The position numbers and the translations under genes were made by a program. The notes under the pieces are model-generated. The model was given only the letters and a program-made list of their open reading frames with translations. It ran no database searches and was not told where the DNA came from. This document shows, in pieces, positions 7,924-16,712 of a stretch of 64,000 bases of DNA. The stretch's first letter is position 1, and every line of letters starts with the position of its first letter. Source of the DNA: Bacteroidales bacterium (GTDB taxonomy: Bacteria; Bacteroidota; Bacteroidia; Bacteroidales; F082); contig JAFPUN010000003.1 in NCBI GenBank assembly GCA_017395365.1, positions 62,001 through 126,000 on the forward strand. The letters are read 5' to 3'.

Positions 7924-10230
7924 TCAGAACGTATATCCAAACGAGAAGTAAGCTCCGAAGAAGTTATTGCTATCAAGACGACGCCAGTGGGCCGTCAGTG
8001 AGATAGGTCCCAGCATGCTATCGTAGGAGTATTTCACGCCGGCACCTTGTGCAATGAAATAGAACCAGTCGCTCCACGCCATTCCTCCATTTCCCATTAT
8101 ACTCCATGGCAAGGAGGCATTATACATGGCCGTCAGATAATGCTTGCCGTAAAAGTTGTATCGAAAGTCACAACGCAAAATGGTAACATTGTTAAGCAAG
8201 AAATAGTCTTCGACGCTGGTTAGACCGATAAAAGGCATTTGGCTCTCGAAGTGTCGCCCTGCAATCTCTCCACCGCAGCAATTCATCAAGTTATAGTATC
8301 TGGTGTTGGTCACATAGCGACCATACATCTGTGGGATAATCGTGAAGCGCCCGTTGTGTGGTGTAATGTAAGCTTGCAATCCATAGCTGATGTCGAAATG
8401 CTTTTCTTTAGTGGAAGGCATGTAGTAGAAATGGCTACCTGCATTCAACAGGACACCATGTTTGGCAAAATAGTCATCGTCCAAGTTGTCATATTTAAGG
8501 GTGACGTAAGGAGACAACATGGAATTGTTCACATAATAGGCAGAGTCGAAATCGCTAAACTCAAAAGAGGATTTGTCGTATGTCGTATAGAGATAGGAAA
8601 CGCCAACATTTGTGTTGAAGTTGAGCAGGTGAAACTGCGAAATGTAGCCGCTGACCTTGGTTTGGCGGTAATGCAAATTGACATACTTGTCGAAGATGCT
8701 TCTTGACCTGAAATGCTCGTTCCTATAATCAATGGCAAGGTTGAAGTTGGCCAGCGATGAACGTGAATAGGTATAAGTCAAGTTGAGTTTCGGGTTATAA
8801 CTCAGTTTTGCAGTTAAATTGAGTTTTGAGCCGTTGAATTTCTTCTCGTTTAGGCCGACATTAAGCAGCATGGCTGCGCCTTCTTCGGTGTCGTAGCGTA
8901 TGCCCAGTCCAAAGATATGCGGTTTGGAAGGTTTCATGTTGATGCTCAAGTCATAGGCATCCGAAAGGCCAGAGCCGAAATGGATGGAGTCGCTTTCTTT
9001 GACTTGATAGGTAACCTCATCGAAGCATCCCGTGCCACGATACACGTTCATGGCGCGTTCGATATCTTGTTCAGAATAACTGTTGCCCACTTCCAACCCG
9101 CCTTTACGGATGAGCCAACGGCAGTCACGGTCGCTTACATTGTTGATGGTGATTGAGCGAATCAGCACCGACTCTTGGGCCAGGTTCTTGGCATGAGGGG
9201 CATGGAGTGTCTTGCTTACAGGATGCCCTGCCGAGGCGTCAACAGCTTGTTTAATGGCAAGGAGCTGGTCGTGAAAATCGTTTGCTCGTTTATAGCCTCT
9301 CCCCACCAAAGTGTCGATAGCCTCGGGGGTGAAACTGAGCATGCCAAAGCCACTGATGTCGGGGACAATATGCACGGAACACATCTCGCGGTTTTCCTTT
9401 CGTTTCGAACTCGTGCTATTGGTGACCAAACGGGCAAACACTTGAGGCAACGACTGCAAGTCGTCGACGGTGACATCCTTGGTAGAGGTCACCTCCACGC
9501 CAATGATGATGTCGGCGCCCATCTCCTTCAGCACATCGGCCGGGAAGTTGTTGACCAAGCCGCCGTCGACAAGCACCTTATCGCCCATGTTCACTGGGGA
9601 GAACACACCGGGAATGGCCATGCTGGCACGCATTGCAGTAGACACGCTGCCGCTCCGTAGCACCACTTCGTTGCCCGTAATCATGTCGGTAGCCACGCAA
9701 GCAAATGGAATGGGCAAGTCGTTGAAGTCCATCTCTTCTTGATAGCCTACACACAGGTCGTTGAACAAGTTAATCAAAGAGCTGTTGTTGACGTATGCAC
9801 TCGGCAACTGGCTGATAAAGGTAGAGTTGGGGTCGTGGTCAAAGAGGCTTTCGTGGCTAAAAGGCACTTGAAGCAGCAAGGTGCTATTGCGTTGTCTTGT
9901 CTCTTCAGACATACGGGGACGTTCGATTTTGTTGCCGATATATTCCGACCAGTTCATGCCGCTAATCAGTTCTGTGAGTTCATCGGGTGAATACCCCAAG
10001 GCATAGAATCCCCCAATGATGGAACCCATGCTGGTGCCTGCCACATAATCGACGGGGATGCCCATCTCTTCGATGTATTTCAGCACACCGATATGGGATG
10101 CGCCCTTGGCACCACCACCCCCTAACACCACACCTACTTTGAGACGAGGCGGACGTAAATTGGTGTTGGGCTGGGCTTGCAAGAATAGGGTCGCTGATAA
10201 AAGAGCAAGGACTAAATAAACTTTCTTCAT
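7924..10230 (-). CDS. Patatin-like phospholipase with BamA-type barrel
   Basis: A 768-residue outer-membrane protein of the PlpD/type Vd autotransporter kind. A signal peptide (from ATG 10230, ...LFLQAQ) is followed by the patatin domain with oxyanion loop GGGGAKG, nucleophile motif GTSMGS and catalytic aspartate in DGGLVNNFP. A POTRA-like segment follows, then a C-terminal 16-strand surface-antigen barrel ending in G-Y-T-F. The lipase domain would be delivered to the cell surface. ATG 10230 gives a proper signal peptide; the 22-codon upstream extension overlaps the -7 element at 10252 and is rejected. Confidence 0.9.
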   Translation of the reverse strand: MKKVYLVLALLSATLFLQAQPNTNLRPPRLKVGVVLGGGGAKGASHIGVLKYIEEMGIPVDYVAGTSMGSIIGGFYALGYSPDELTELISGMNWSEYIGNKIERPRMSEETRQRNSTLLLQVPFSHESLFDHDPNSTFISQLPSAYVNNSSLINLFNDLCVGYQEEMDFNDLPIPFACVATDMITGNEVVLRSGSVSTAMRASMAIPGVFSPVNMGDKVLVDGGLVNNFPADVLKEMGADIIIGVEVTSTKDVTVDDLQSLPQVFARLVTNSTSSKRKENREMCSVHIVPDISGFGMLSFTPEAIDTLVGRGYKRANDFHDQLLAIKQAVDASAGHPVSKTLHAPHAKNLAQESVLIRSITINNVSDRDCRWLIRKGGLEVGNSYSEQDIERAMNVYRGTGCFDEVTYQVKESDSIHFGSGLSDAYDLSINMKPSKPHIFGLGIRYDTEEGAAMLLNVGLNEKKFNGSKLNLTAKLSYNPKLNLTYTYSRSSLANFNLAIDYRNEHFRSRSIFDKYVNLHYRQTKVSGYISQFHLLNFNTNVGVSYLYTTYDKSSFEFSDFDSAYYVNNSMLSPYVTLKYDNLDDDYFAKHGVLLNAGSHFYYMPSTKEKHFDISYGLQAYITPHNGRFTIIPQMYGRYVTNTRYYNLMNCCGGEIAGRHFESQMPFIGLTSVEDYFLLNNVTILRCDFRYNFYGKHYLTAMYNASLPWSIMGNGGMAWSDWFYFIAQGAGVKYSYDSMLGPISLTAHWRRLDSNNFFGAYFSFGYTF

Positions 10231-10251
10231 AATAGTCATGATTAAGGCAAA

Positions 10252-10259
10252 CAAAAATA
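10252..10259 (-). promoter_or_regulatory. -7 element for the patatin gene
   Basis: TATTTTTG on the minus strand, 22 bases before ATG 10230. Confidence 0.65.
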
Positions 10260-10281
10260 CGGTTTTTGGAAAAACAAAACA

Positions 10282-10310
10282 AAAAAAAGAGGCCACTATT
10301 TTGCGGCCTC
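10282..10310 (-). terminator. Intrinsic terminator after the second barrel gene
   Basis: GAGGCC/GGCCTC stem with a 10-nt spacer, followed on the minus strand by a run of eight T. Confidence 0.75.
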
Positions 10311-10348
10311 CATGTGTTCTTTATGAAAAATCGGTTCTTCGCCTATGC

Positions 10349-10921
10349 TTAATCTTTGAGATTCATGAGATTCAGCGAGATATTGCCGTAAACGGCGTGA
10401 GCGGTGCAAACACCACCAATCTCAAGCCATTCAATAGGCTTCACAGAAACGCCAACACCATAGTTGAAGTGGTTGTACCTGTGTTCGACGTCATAATCAT
10501 GGTAGACAGAATGGTTTTCAAAATCTATGTTGAGGGTGCTGCAATCCGTCCAACCCGTGGTTTCGTTGCTATAGCCGATGAGCGGCGTGACATTCAGCCA
10601 ACGCAAGACGGGAATCTTATAACCTGCATTGATGGTCAAGGCTGTGTGATCGTGATAAACCATGGGGGAAATATTTCTGCCCCAACGGTGTTCAGGCGCT
10701 TGGTAGATAAAGTCGACATAAACACCTAATAATGAAAAGCTTGCTCCAATCCCAAAATCATTATACTCCTTGTTGATGCTGCCATCGAAATGATAGCCAA
10801 CGGCACCCAAGTTAAGGCCGACAGTGGCATCGTCACTGTTGTTCGAGAAATCGAACCATTGCGCTTTGGCACTCAATGTCATCATGGTGAACAGTGCCAC
10901 AAATAATGCTATTTTCTTCAT
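10349..10921 (-). CDS. Small outer-membrane protein
   Basis: A 190-residue exported protein. The chosen ATG (10921) gives signal peptide MKKIALFVALFTMM...AKAQ; the longer open frame would include the promoter at 10976. After cleavage the protein is a set of short amphipathic strands with many aromatic and glycine residues (VGLNLGAVGYHFDG, FNYGVGVSVKP). This suggests an 8-stranded barrel similar to the gene at 76-666. Function unknown. Confidence 0.7.
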   Translation of the reverse strand: MKKIALFVALFTMMTLSAKAQWFDFSNNSDDATVGLNLGAVGYHFDGSINKEYNDFGIGASFSLLGVYVDFIYQAPEHRWGRNISPMVYHDHTALTINAGYKIPVLRWLNVTPLIGYSNETTGWTDCSTLNIDFENHSVYHDYDVEHRYNHFNYGVGVSVKPIEWLEIGGVCTAHAVYGNISLNLMNLKD

Positions 10922-10975
10922 AATTGATTTAATTGATGTGATTTGACTTTTTTCAAGTTGACTAGAAATAATGCG

Positions 10976-10983
10976 CAAAAGTA
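10976..10983 (-). promoter_or_regulatory. -7 element for the gene at 10349-10921
   Basis: TACTTTTG on the minus strand, 54 bases before ATG 10921. Confidence 0.65.
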
Positions 10984-11169
10984 CAAAAAACAAGAATATC
11001 CCAATCAGTTTGTACATTTTTACCACTCAACTTGGCATCAGCAGACTGACGTTAAGGCAAGACCAGCGCCTCAGGGTATCAGCACCGACACCGTAAGGCA
11101 GTGTTGAGGCGCGTTTTAAATCCAAGCGCATATCGTTACGACCCAACGAAAACCATCAGATCATAAACC

Positions 11170-11197
11170 AAAACCCGCCTCGATTGAGACGGGTTTT
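11170..11197 (-). terminator. Terminator of the mmd operon
   Basis: AAAACCCG/CGGGTTTT outer stem with inner CTC/GAG pairing, 22 bases after the mmdB stop. The minus strand continues with a T-rich stretch. Confidence 0.75.
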
Positions 11198-11219
11198 GCT
11201 ATTAATAACTAAGGTGTAA

Positions 11220-12959
11220 TTACATCATCAGGAACGACATCATCACACCAGCTGCCACTGCCGAGCCGATAACGCCGGAGACGTTCGGGGCCATGGCATG
11301 CATGAGCAGGTGGTTTGACGGGTCGTACTTCTGACCTTCTACTTCGACGACACGGGCGCTGTCGGGAACGGCCGACACACCAGCGGCACCAATCATCGGG
11401 TTGATCTTCTCCTTCAGGAAGAGGTTCATGAACTTGGCACCCAGCAGACCGCCGGCGGTAGCCACGCAGAACGAGGCAGCACCCAAGGCAAAGATCTTGA
11501 TGGAGCTTGAGGTCAGGAACACGGAGGCTTGCGTCGAAGCACCCACCGTGAGACCCAAAATCATGGTCACAATGTCAATCAACGGGTTGGATGCGGTGTT
11601 TTGCAAACGCTTCACCACGCCCGACTCCTTGATGATATTGCCGAAGAACAGCATACCCAGCAGCGGCAGGGCCGTGGGGCTGATGAAGGTGGTCAGGATG
11701 AGGCCGACGACGGGGAACATCACCTTTTCGGTCTTGTTCACCATACGCGGGGCGCGCATCTTGATGAGACGTTCTTCCTTGGTGGTCAGCAGACGGATGA
11801 TGGGCGGCTGGATCACAGGCACCAAGGCCATGTAGGAATAGGCTGCGATGGCGATGGGGCCGATGAGGTTGCGCGTGCCGTTCATACCGTTGGCCAAACG
11901 CGACGAGAGGAAGATGGCGGTGGGACCGTCGGCACCACCGATGATACCGATAGCGCCAGCCTCACGCAGGTTGAAGCCCAGATACAAGGCGCCGATGAAG
12001 GTGAGGAACACACCCAACTGGGCGGCGGCACCGAGGATCATCAGCTTGGGGTTGGCGATGAGCGACGAGAAGTCGGTCATGGCACCGATGCCTAGGAAAA
12101 TCAAAGGTGGATACACACCCGAGGTCACACCGAAGTACAGGTAGTTCAGCACACTGCCTTTCTGGTAGAGACCCGTCTGGAGGTTCAGTTCTCCGCTTTG
12201 GAACACACTCGTCATGAAGCCTTTAACGCCTTCGATGTCGTTGTTGTTCAAGCCATAGTCAGCCATATTGAGGTGTTCGACCGACTTGATAGCTTCACTC
12301 AGCACCATGTGTTTGTCGCCCGGGTTGTCGCCGAAGACGGCCACCAACAAGGCTTTAGCCGTGTCCAAATCGAAATTGAGTGTGGCTGGATCTAGCGCTT
12401 GCAAATTGGCTATGGCATCGGCGAAGCTGATACCCGTCCCTTGGAAGAACGGGATGTTACCGCAAATGATACCCGTGCCAATCGGGATGAGCAGCATGGG
12501 TTCAAACTCGAAGCGGATGGCCAGGAAAATGAACAGGATGCCCACCAAGATCATGATGAGGTTACCGATCTTGCAGTTGCGGAAGCCGGTGAGCAGCCAG
12601 AAGTTACTCAAGCCTTCCTTGAGTCGGTCTTTCGTCGACATCTCCTTGACTTCTTCTTTGGCGGCCACATGAGTCTTGGCGTTTTTGCTCTCCAGCGTGG
12701 TCACGCGTTGGTTGAGGTTCTCGATCTGTTGGCCCAGTTCGGCTGTCTTTTCAGCGACGATGGCGTCGGCCATCTCAGCCAGCTGGGCGTTGCTTTCCTG
12801 CGGGGTCATCTCGCTGACCTGCTCGGTCTTTCCTCCCAAGTCAGCGACCCTGGTGGCGAACATCGGGTTGTTGACCACCACGAGGTTGAGCAGCATCAGG
12901 AGCACCAACGAGCCGAGGATGACCGCAGGTTTTCTGTAAATGCTTTTCTTTCCTAACAT
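11220..12959 (-). CDS. mmdB: Methylmalonyl-CoA (oxaloacetate-type) decarboxylase beta subunit, sodium pump
   Basis: A 579-residue integral membrane subunit that decarboxylates carboxybiotin and exports sodium. The core (from about residue 110) is a multi-pass OadB/MmdB protein with the conserved IIGGADGPTAIFLSS segment carrying the key aspartate, PVIQPPIIRLLTTKEER, and GAAGVSAVPDSARVV near the end. Canonical beta subunits are about 375-430 residues. Here an N-terminal extension adds a separate transmembrane helix (residues 12-30) and a coiled coil rich in E/Q/L (about 50-95). It is the last gene of the mce-mmdA-mmdD-mmdC-mmdB operon, 4 bases after mmdC. Confidence 0.92.
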   Translation of the reverse strand: MLGKKSIYRKPAVILGSLVLLMLLNLVVVNNPMFATRVADLGGKTEQVSEMTPQESNAQLAEMADAIVAEKTAELGQQIENLNQRVTTLESKNAKTHVAAKEEVKEMSTKDRLKEGLSNFWLLTGFRNCKIGNLIMILVGILFIFLAIRFEFEPMLLIPIGTGIICGNIPFFQGTGISFADAIANLQALDPATLNFDLDTAKALLVAVFGDNPGDKHMVLSEAIKSVEHLNMADYGLNNNDIEGVKGFMTSVFQSGELNLQTGLYQKGSVLNYLYFGVTSGVYPPLIFLGIGAMTDFSSLIANPKLMILGAAAQLGVFLTFIGALYLGFNLREAGAIGIIGGADGPTAIFLSSRLANGMNGTRNLIGPIAIAAYSYMALVPVIQPPIIRLLTTKEERLIKMRAPRMVNKTEKVMFPVVGLILTTFISPTALPLLGMLFFGNIIKESGVVKRLQNTASNPLIDIVTMILGLTVGASTQASVFLTSSSIKIFALGAASFCVATAGGLLGAKFMNLFLKEKINPMIGAAGVSAVPDSARVVEVEGQKYDPSNHLLMHAMAPNVSGVIGSAVAAGVMMSFLMM

Positions 12960-12963
12960 GACC

Positions 12964-13401
12964 TTATCCGATTACGATTAAAGTATCACCTTGCAGCACA
13001 TTGTCGCCCTGACGGCAGTTGATGGCGGTGATGGTACCGTCAGCTTCGGCCAGCAGGTTGTTTTCCATCTTCATGGCTTCGTACATAAGCAGCTTGTCGC
13101 CCTTCTTCACGGCGTCGCCTTGCTTGACGAAGATCTGCATGATGGTTCCGGGAAGCGGAGCGGCCATCTTGTAGCCTGCGCCACCGGCGGCGGCAGGTTT
13201 CGGAGCGGCACTATGGGTAGGTGCGCTTGCGGCGGGCTTGGCTGCCGGACGGGCCACGGGAGCCACCACAGGAGCGGCCTGCTCTTCCATCTCCACTTGA
13301 TATTCGGTGCCATTCACATTGACGGTGGCGATGTTGCCCTCAATGTTCTGGACTTCTACTTCGTATGGTTTCCCACTAATGGTGAATTTGAATTTTTTCA
13401 T
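12964..13401 (-). CDS. mmdC: Biotin carrier subunit of the decarboxylase
   Basis: A 145-residue biotin carboxyl carrier protein. The N-terminal 40 residues form a small beta domain, followed by an Ala/Pro-rich flexible linker (about 42-75), then a biotinyl/lipoyl domain with the biotinylation motif EAMKMEN, lysine at residue 111. It shuttles CO2 from the alpha subunit to the membrane beta subunit. It sits tightly between mmdD and mmdB. Confidence 0.93.
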   Translation of the reverse strand: MKKFKFTISGKPYEVEVQNIEGNIATVNVNGTEYQVEMEEQAAPVVAPVARPAAKPAASAPTHSAAPKPAAAGGAGYKMAAPLPGTIMQIFVKQGDAVKKGDKLLMYEAMKMENNLLAEADGTITAINCRQGDNVLQGDTLIVIG

Positions 13402-13412
13402 TGTTGTTCAGT

Positions 13413-13790
13413 TTAACGTTTCCAGTGTCTAACTCCGTAATTCTTGTCGTTCCACGAGGTCTGCCGACGCTCGATGGTGATGACGTTGCTCTCCTCGTCG
13501 TGGAGGTTGGTCGTAAGGTACAGGGCCATACCGATGGCGGCTTGCACCTCAGCGGGGATTTCGCCTTCAGCCAGCTTGGTGACAGGCTTCACCGTGGCAG
13601 GTTTCACCTCCTTCACCTCGTTCTTCTGGGCGTCTTTCTTCTTGAAATAAGAAGCCACGCCGCTAAAGATCATCGAAAGGATGGCGAGGGCGAGGATGAC
13701 GATGAGGAATCCTGCGATGGTGACGATCCAGCCTTTGGTGTAGACCCAGTCTTCGTGAGCCAACAGTAATGTAAATTGTAACAGTTTCAT
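13413..13790 (-). CDS. mmdD: OadG-like small membrane subunit of the decarboxylase
   Basis: A 125-residue protein with one transmembrane helix (about residues 22-42, IVTIAGFLIVILALAILS), a charged lysine-rich linker and a short hydrophilic C-terminal domain (VQAAIGMALYLTTNLHDEES...). This is the layout of OadG/MmdD subunits that hold the alpha and biotin subunits to the membrane. Assignment rests on size, topology and its position between mmdA and mmdC. Confidence 0.85.
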   Translation of the reverse strand: MKLLQFTLLLAHEDWVYTKGWIVTIAGFLIVILALAILSMIFSGVASYFKKKDAQKNEVKEVKPATVKPVTKLAEGEIPAEVQAAIGMALYLTTNLHDEESNVITIERRQTSWNDKNYGVRHWKR

Positions 13791-13808
13791 CGTTTCAAGA
13801 ATTTACGG

Positions 13809-15368
13809 TTACAGCGGGATGTTCGAATGTTTCTTCTCGGGGTTGGCGAGGCGCTTCGTCTCAAGCGTACGCAAGGCGCGGATGACACGGAAACGGGTGT
13901 TGCGCGGCTCGATCACGTCGTCGATGTAGCCGAACTTGGCGGCCTCGTACGGGTTGGCGAACTTCTTGGTGTATTCATCCACCTTCTTGGCAACGAACTC
14001 AGCGCGCTCTTCGGGGTTCTCGATTTCGGCAATCTTCTTGCCATCGAGCACCTCAACGGCACCGCTGGCACCCATGACGGCGATCTCGGCGGTCGGCCAA
14101 GCGTAGTTGACGTCGTTACGGAGCTGCTTGCAGCCCATCACGAGGTGTGAACCACCGTAGGACTTACGCAGCGTGACGGTCACCTTCGGCACGGTCGATT
14201 CGCCGTAGGCATACAGCAACTTGGCGCCGTGGACGATGATACCGGCATATTCTTGGCCTGTGCCAGGCAGGAAGCCGGGGACGTCGACCAAGGTCACGAT
14301 CGGGATATTGAAGGCGTCGCAGAAACGGACGAAACGAGCGCCCTTACGCGAAGCGTCGCAGTCCAACACACCAGCGAAAAAGGCCGGGTTGTTGGCCACG
14401 ATACCGACCGACATGCCATCGAAGCGGGCGAAGCCGACGATGATGTTCTTGGCGTAGTTCTTGTGGATCTCGAGGAAGTCGCCGTTGTCGACGATGGCGT
14501 TGATGATGTCGCCAACGTTGTAAGGCTTGTTTGGGTTGTCGGGGATGATCTGGTTCAAGGCATCCTCCATACGGTCGATGGGATCGTTGCACTCCACCAG
14601 CGGAGCGTTCTCCATATTGTTCTGCGGGATGAAGGAGATAAGTCTGCGGATGATGGCAAGACCTTCCTCCTCGGTTTCGGCAGCGAAGTGGGCCACGCCC
14701 GACTTCTGGCTGTGGATGCGAGCGCCACCGAGGTCGTCGGTGGAGACATCCTCGCCGATGACGGTCTTCACCACCTTCGGGCCAGTGAGGAACATATAAC
14801 TGTTCGTGTTGGTCATGATGATGAAGTCGGTCAGGGCGGGAGAATACACGGCACCGCCGGCGCAGGGACCGAAGATGGCCGAAATCTGCGGGATGACACC
14901 CGAAGCGTTGATGTTGCGCTGGAAGATCTCAGCATAGCCGGCGAGGGAACGAGAGCCTTCCTGGATACGGGCACCGCCCGAGTCACAAATGCCGATGACG
15001 GGAGCCCCAACCTTCATGGCTTGGTCCATCACCTTGCAGATCTTGAGGGACATGGTCTCACTCAAGGCACCGCCAAACACGGTGAAGTCCTGAGCGTAGA
15101 CATAGACGACTCGGCCGTCGATGGTGCCGTGACCGGTGACAACGCCGTCGCCGAGGTACTGTTGCTTGTCGAGACCGAAATCGACGGTGCGATGGGTCAC
15201 GAACATGTCAGTCTCTTCGAAGCTGCCTTCGTCGAGCAGGATGGCGATACGCTCGCGTGCCGTCATCTTACCTTTGGCATGTTGGGAGTCGATGCGCTTC
15301 TGGCCGCCACCGAGACGGGCCTCGTTGCGCTTCTCCAACAATTCCTGGATTTTCTGTTCTATTAACAT
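13809..15368 (-). CDS. mmdA: Methylmalonyl-CoA decarboxylase alpha subunit (carboxyltransferase)
   Basis: A 519-residue acyl-CoA carboxyltransferase that moves the carboxyl group from (S)-methylmalonyl-CoA to biotin, giving propionyl-CoA. Two crotonase-like halves are visible, with oxyanion glycines in [11 protein letters not shown] and [13 protein letters not shown] (N half) and [14 protein letters not shown] and [11 protein letters not shown] (C half). Start ATG 15368 ([14 protein letters not shown]) matches the family start; the 15-codon upstream extension is not conserved-looking. An intergenic compound-hairpin repeat lies between it and mce. Confidence 0.93.
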   Translation of the reverse strand: MLIEQKIQELLEKRNEARLGGGQKRIDSQHAKGKMTARERIAILLDEGSFEETDMFVTHRTVDFGLDKQQYLGDGVVTGHGTIDGRVVYVYAQDFTVFGGALSETMSLKICKVMDQAMKVGAPVIGICDSGGARIQEGSRSLAGYAEIFQRNINASGVIPQISAIFGPCAGGAVYSPALTDFIIMTNTNSYMFLTGPKVVKTVIGEDVSTDDLGGARIHSQKSGVAHFAAETEEEGLAIIRRLISFIPQNNMENAPLVECNDPIDRMEDALNQIIPDNPNKPYNVGDIINAIVDNGDFLEIHKNYAKNIIVGFARFDGMSVGIVANNPAFFAGVLDCDASRKGARFVRFCDAFNIPIVTLVDVPGFLPGTGQEYAGIIVHGAKLLYAYGESTVPKVTVTLRKSYGGSHLVMGCKQLRNDVNYAWPTAEIAVMGASGAVEVLDGKKIAEIENPEERAEFVAKKVDEYTKKFANPYEAAKFGYIDDVIEPRNTRFRVIRALRTLETKRLANPEKKHSNIPL

Positions 15369-15426
15369 AGTATTGTGTGTTATGATTATTATATCTTTGT
15401 TGACCTTCAACACAGGTCCTTTTTAT

Positions 15427-15514
15427 CGTCATGGCGGAGGAACATCCGCCATCTCCTAAAGGAAGAGGACACCCTTCTGTTTGGGAGATTGCGGGTCTAT
15501 CGCCCGCAATGACG
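15427..15514. repeat. Compound-hairpin intergenic repeat, copy 2
   Basis: Outer arms CGTCAT/ATGACG; hairpins GGCGG..CCGCC, ATCTCC/GGAGAT and TGCGGG..CCCGCA. It lies inside the mce-mmdA spacer. Confidence 0.8.
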
Positions 15515-15548
15515 GCAAGGGGTGGTGTTGGTCCCGTGGTTCAGTGTC

Positions 15549-15965
15549 TTACTTGTTCTTGTTTTCGCAAAGTTCGGTCAGCACGCCGAAGGTCGATTTC
15601 GGGTGCAGGAAGGCGATGCTCAAGCCCTCGGCGCCTGGACGCGGAGCCTGGTCGATGAGGCGGATGCCCAATTCCTTGGCTTCTTCAAGATGGCCTTCGA
15701 TGTTCTCCACGGCAAAGGCGATGTGGTGCATGCCACCGCGACCGTTGTTGTTCTCGATGAACTTAGCGATGGTGCTTTCGGGGCTGGTGGGCTCCAGAAG
15801 CTCGATTTTGGTCTGGCCGCAGCGCAAGAAAGCGGTCTTTACCTTTTGGTCGGCGACTTCTTCGATGGCATAGCACTTGGTGCCAAGCAGCTTTTCAAAG
15901 AAAGGAATGCTCTCGTCGAGGCTTGTGACGGCGATTCCAATGTGTTCAATGTGAGAGGGATGCAT
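15549..15965 (-). CDS. mce: Methylmalonyl-CoA epimerase
   Basis: A 138-residue vicinal-oxygen-chelate enzyme that interconverts (R)- and (S)-methylmalonyl-CoA. Two VOC repeats are visible, with metal ligands in IEHIGIAV (His 8), GGMHHIAFAV and the C-terminal glutamate in VLTELCE. First gene of the propionate operon. The mutase that feeds it is not in the window. Confidence 0.93.
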   Translation of the reverse strand: MHPSHIEHIGIAVTSLDESIPFFEKLLGTKCYAIEEVADQKVKTAFLRCGQTKIELLEPTSPESTIAKFIENNNGRGGMHHIAFAVENIEGHLEEAKELGIRLIDQAPRPGAEGLSIAFLHPKSTFGVLTELCENKNK

Positions 15966-16017
15966 AATTTATTCGAATAATTTATGGTTAAAAAAATACG
16001 TATTTATTAAATCGGTG

Positions 16018-16025
16018 CAAAGGTA
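16018..16025 (-). promoter_or_regulatory. -7 element of the mce-mmd operon
   Basis: TACCTTTG on the minus strand, about 53 bases before the mce ATG. Confidence 0.65.
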
Positions 16026-16596
16026 CAACAAATAATTGGGGTTTGCAATTTTATTTGATGATATTTGGAGCGGTTTTACTCAATTCATTATTTGAGGGGA
16101 ATAATGTGTTATTTCGCTTGGGAGTCAGACAACTTCCCTCAAAAAGACAAATATCTGAAGAAACATAAGCCTTGGTAGATGAAACGCTGAGGCGGCACTT
16201 TGTTGCCTTTCTTGCAATTTGTTAATGAAAAAGAAAACGGTTTGCGGCAGATAAACCGCAAAATCTGCGGCTTATTCACCGCAAACTGCACAATAAAGGC
16301 ATACATTACCGCACCGATGATTCACCCTTTATGGCTGATTCTTATTATCACGCGAATCCACATCGGAACAAAAATCTTTGATATTCAATGACTTCCAATT
16401 TTCACACGAATCTACCTGCATCGTTTTAATGGGGTATTAAAATGAAGCAAAAGGAATAAAGCGAAGGCCTCAAAAAGTGTCAAATTCGATCAAAAACCAT
16501 ATTACACCTTATTGCTTCTTCTAAACCCATCCATATCCCGAGTTGCCCAAAACGTTAAAAAATCAAATTACTCCTTGCGGGTTGTTGAAAAAGTTG

Positions 16597-16604
16597 TATT
16601 TTTG
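16597..16604 (+). promoter_or_regulatory. -7 element for a candidate small RNA
   Basis: TATTTTTG followed by GCAG, the commonest context of such elements in this window. No start codon with a credible coding frame follows. Confidence 0.6.
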
Positions 16605-16609
16605 CAGAG

Positions 16610-16712
16610 TCGTTCTGGCACGTTAAGGACGTACAGCGTCACGACCCGAAAGGTAGCAGATAGCACCGGAAGACGAAAAACATTGGCGGTTAACACTTAA
16701 CCGCCAATTTTT
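16610..16712 (+). ncRNA. Candidate structured small RNA
   Basis: About 100 nt between a -7 element (16597-16604) and a strong intrinsic terminator. The terminator is an 11-bp stem TTGGCGGTTAA/TTAACCGCCAA at 16683-16707 with a 3-nt loop and then TTTTTG. Visible internal structure: GTCGT pairs with ACGAC around two ACGT repeats, and a CC-GAAA-GG tetraloop hairpin follows. I do not recognise a named family. It could instead be a leader remnant or attenuator, but no gene follows on this strand. Confidence 0.5.

Larger units (their letters stand above)
10922..11219. other. Intergenic region with promoter, hairpins and terminator
   Basis: No gene seen. It holds the -7 element at 10976-10983, an imperfect hairpin at about 11068-11113 (GCGCCTCA ... 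TGAGGCGC), and the mmdB terminator at 11170-11197. The hairpin is unexplained: it has no clear promoter on the plus strand and may be a transcript-end structure. Confidence 0.5.
15966..16609. other. Long intergenic region without a convincing gene
   Basis: Contains the mce promoter (16018-16025). It also has an imperfect repeat-hairpin around 16239-16290, where GTTTGCGG pairs with CCGCAAAC and CAGAT pairs with ATCTG. The region is AT-rich. A 63-codon open frame at 16200-16391 has no start signal or recognisable protein character. Confidence 0.5.

Noticed and set aside
14229-15365. Long open frame (378 codons) antisense to mmdA, and similar ones at 30190-31419, 43064-44419 and 57080-58468
   Set aside because: These are mirror frames of highly conserved genes; the products are His/Gly/Asp/Val-rich without domains.
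16200-16391. 63-codon open frame in the long intergenic region
   Set aside because: No promoter or ribosome-binding context, no recognisable protein features, overlaps hairpin repeats.
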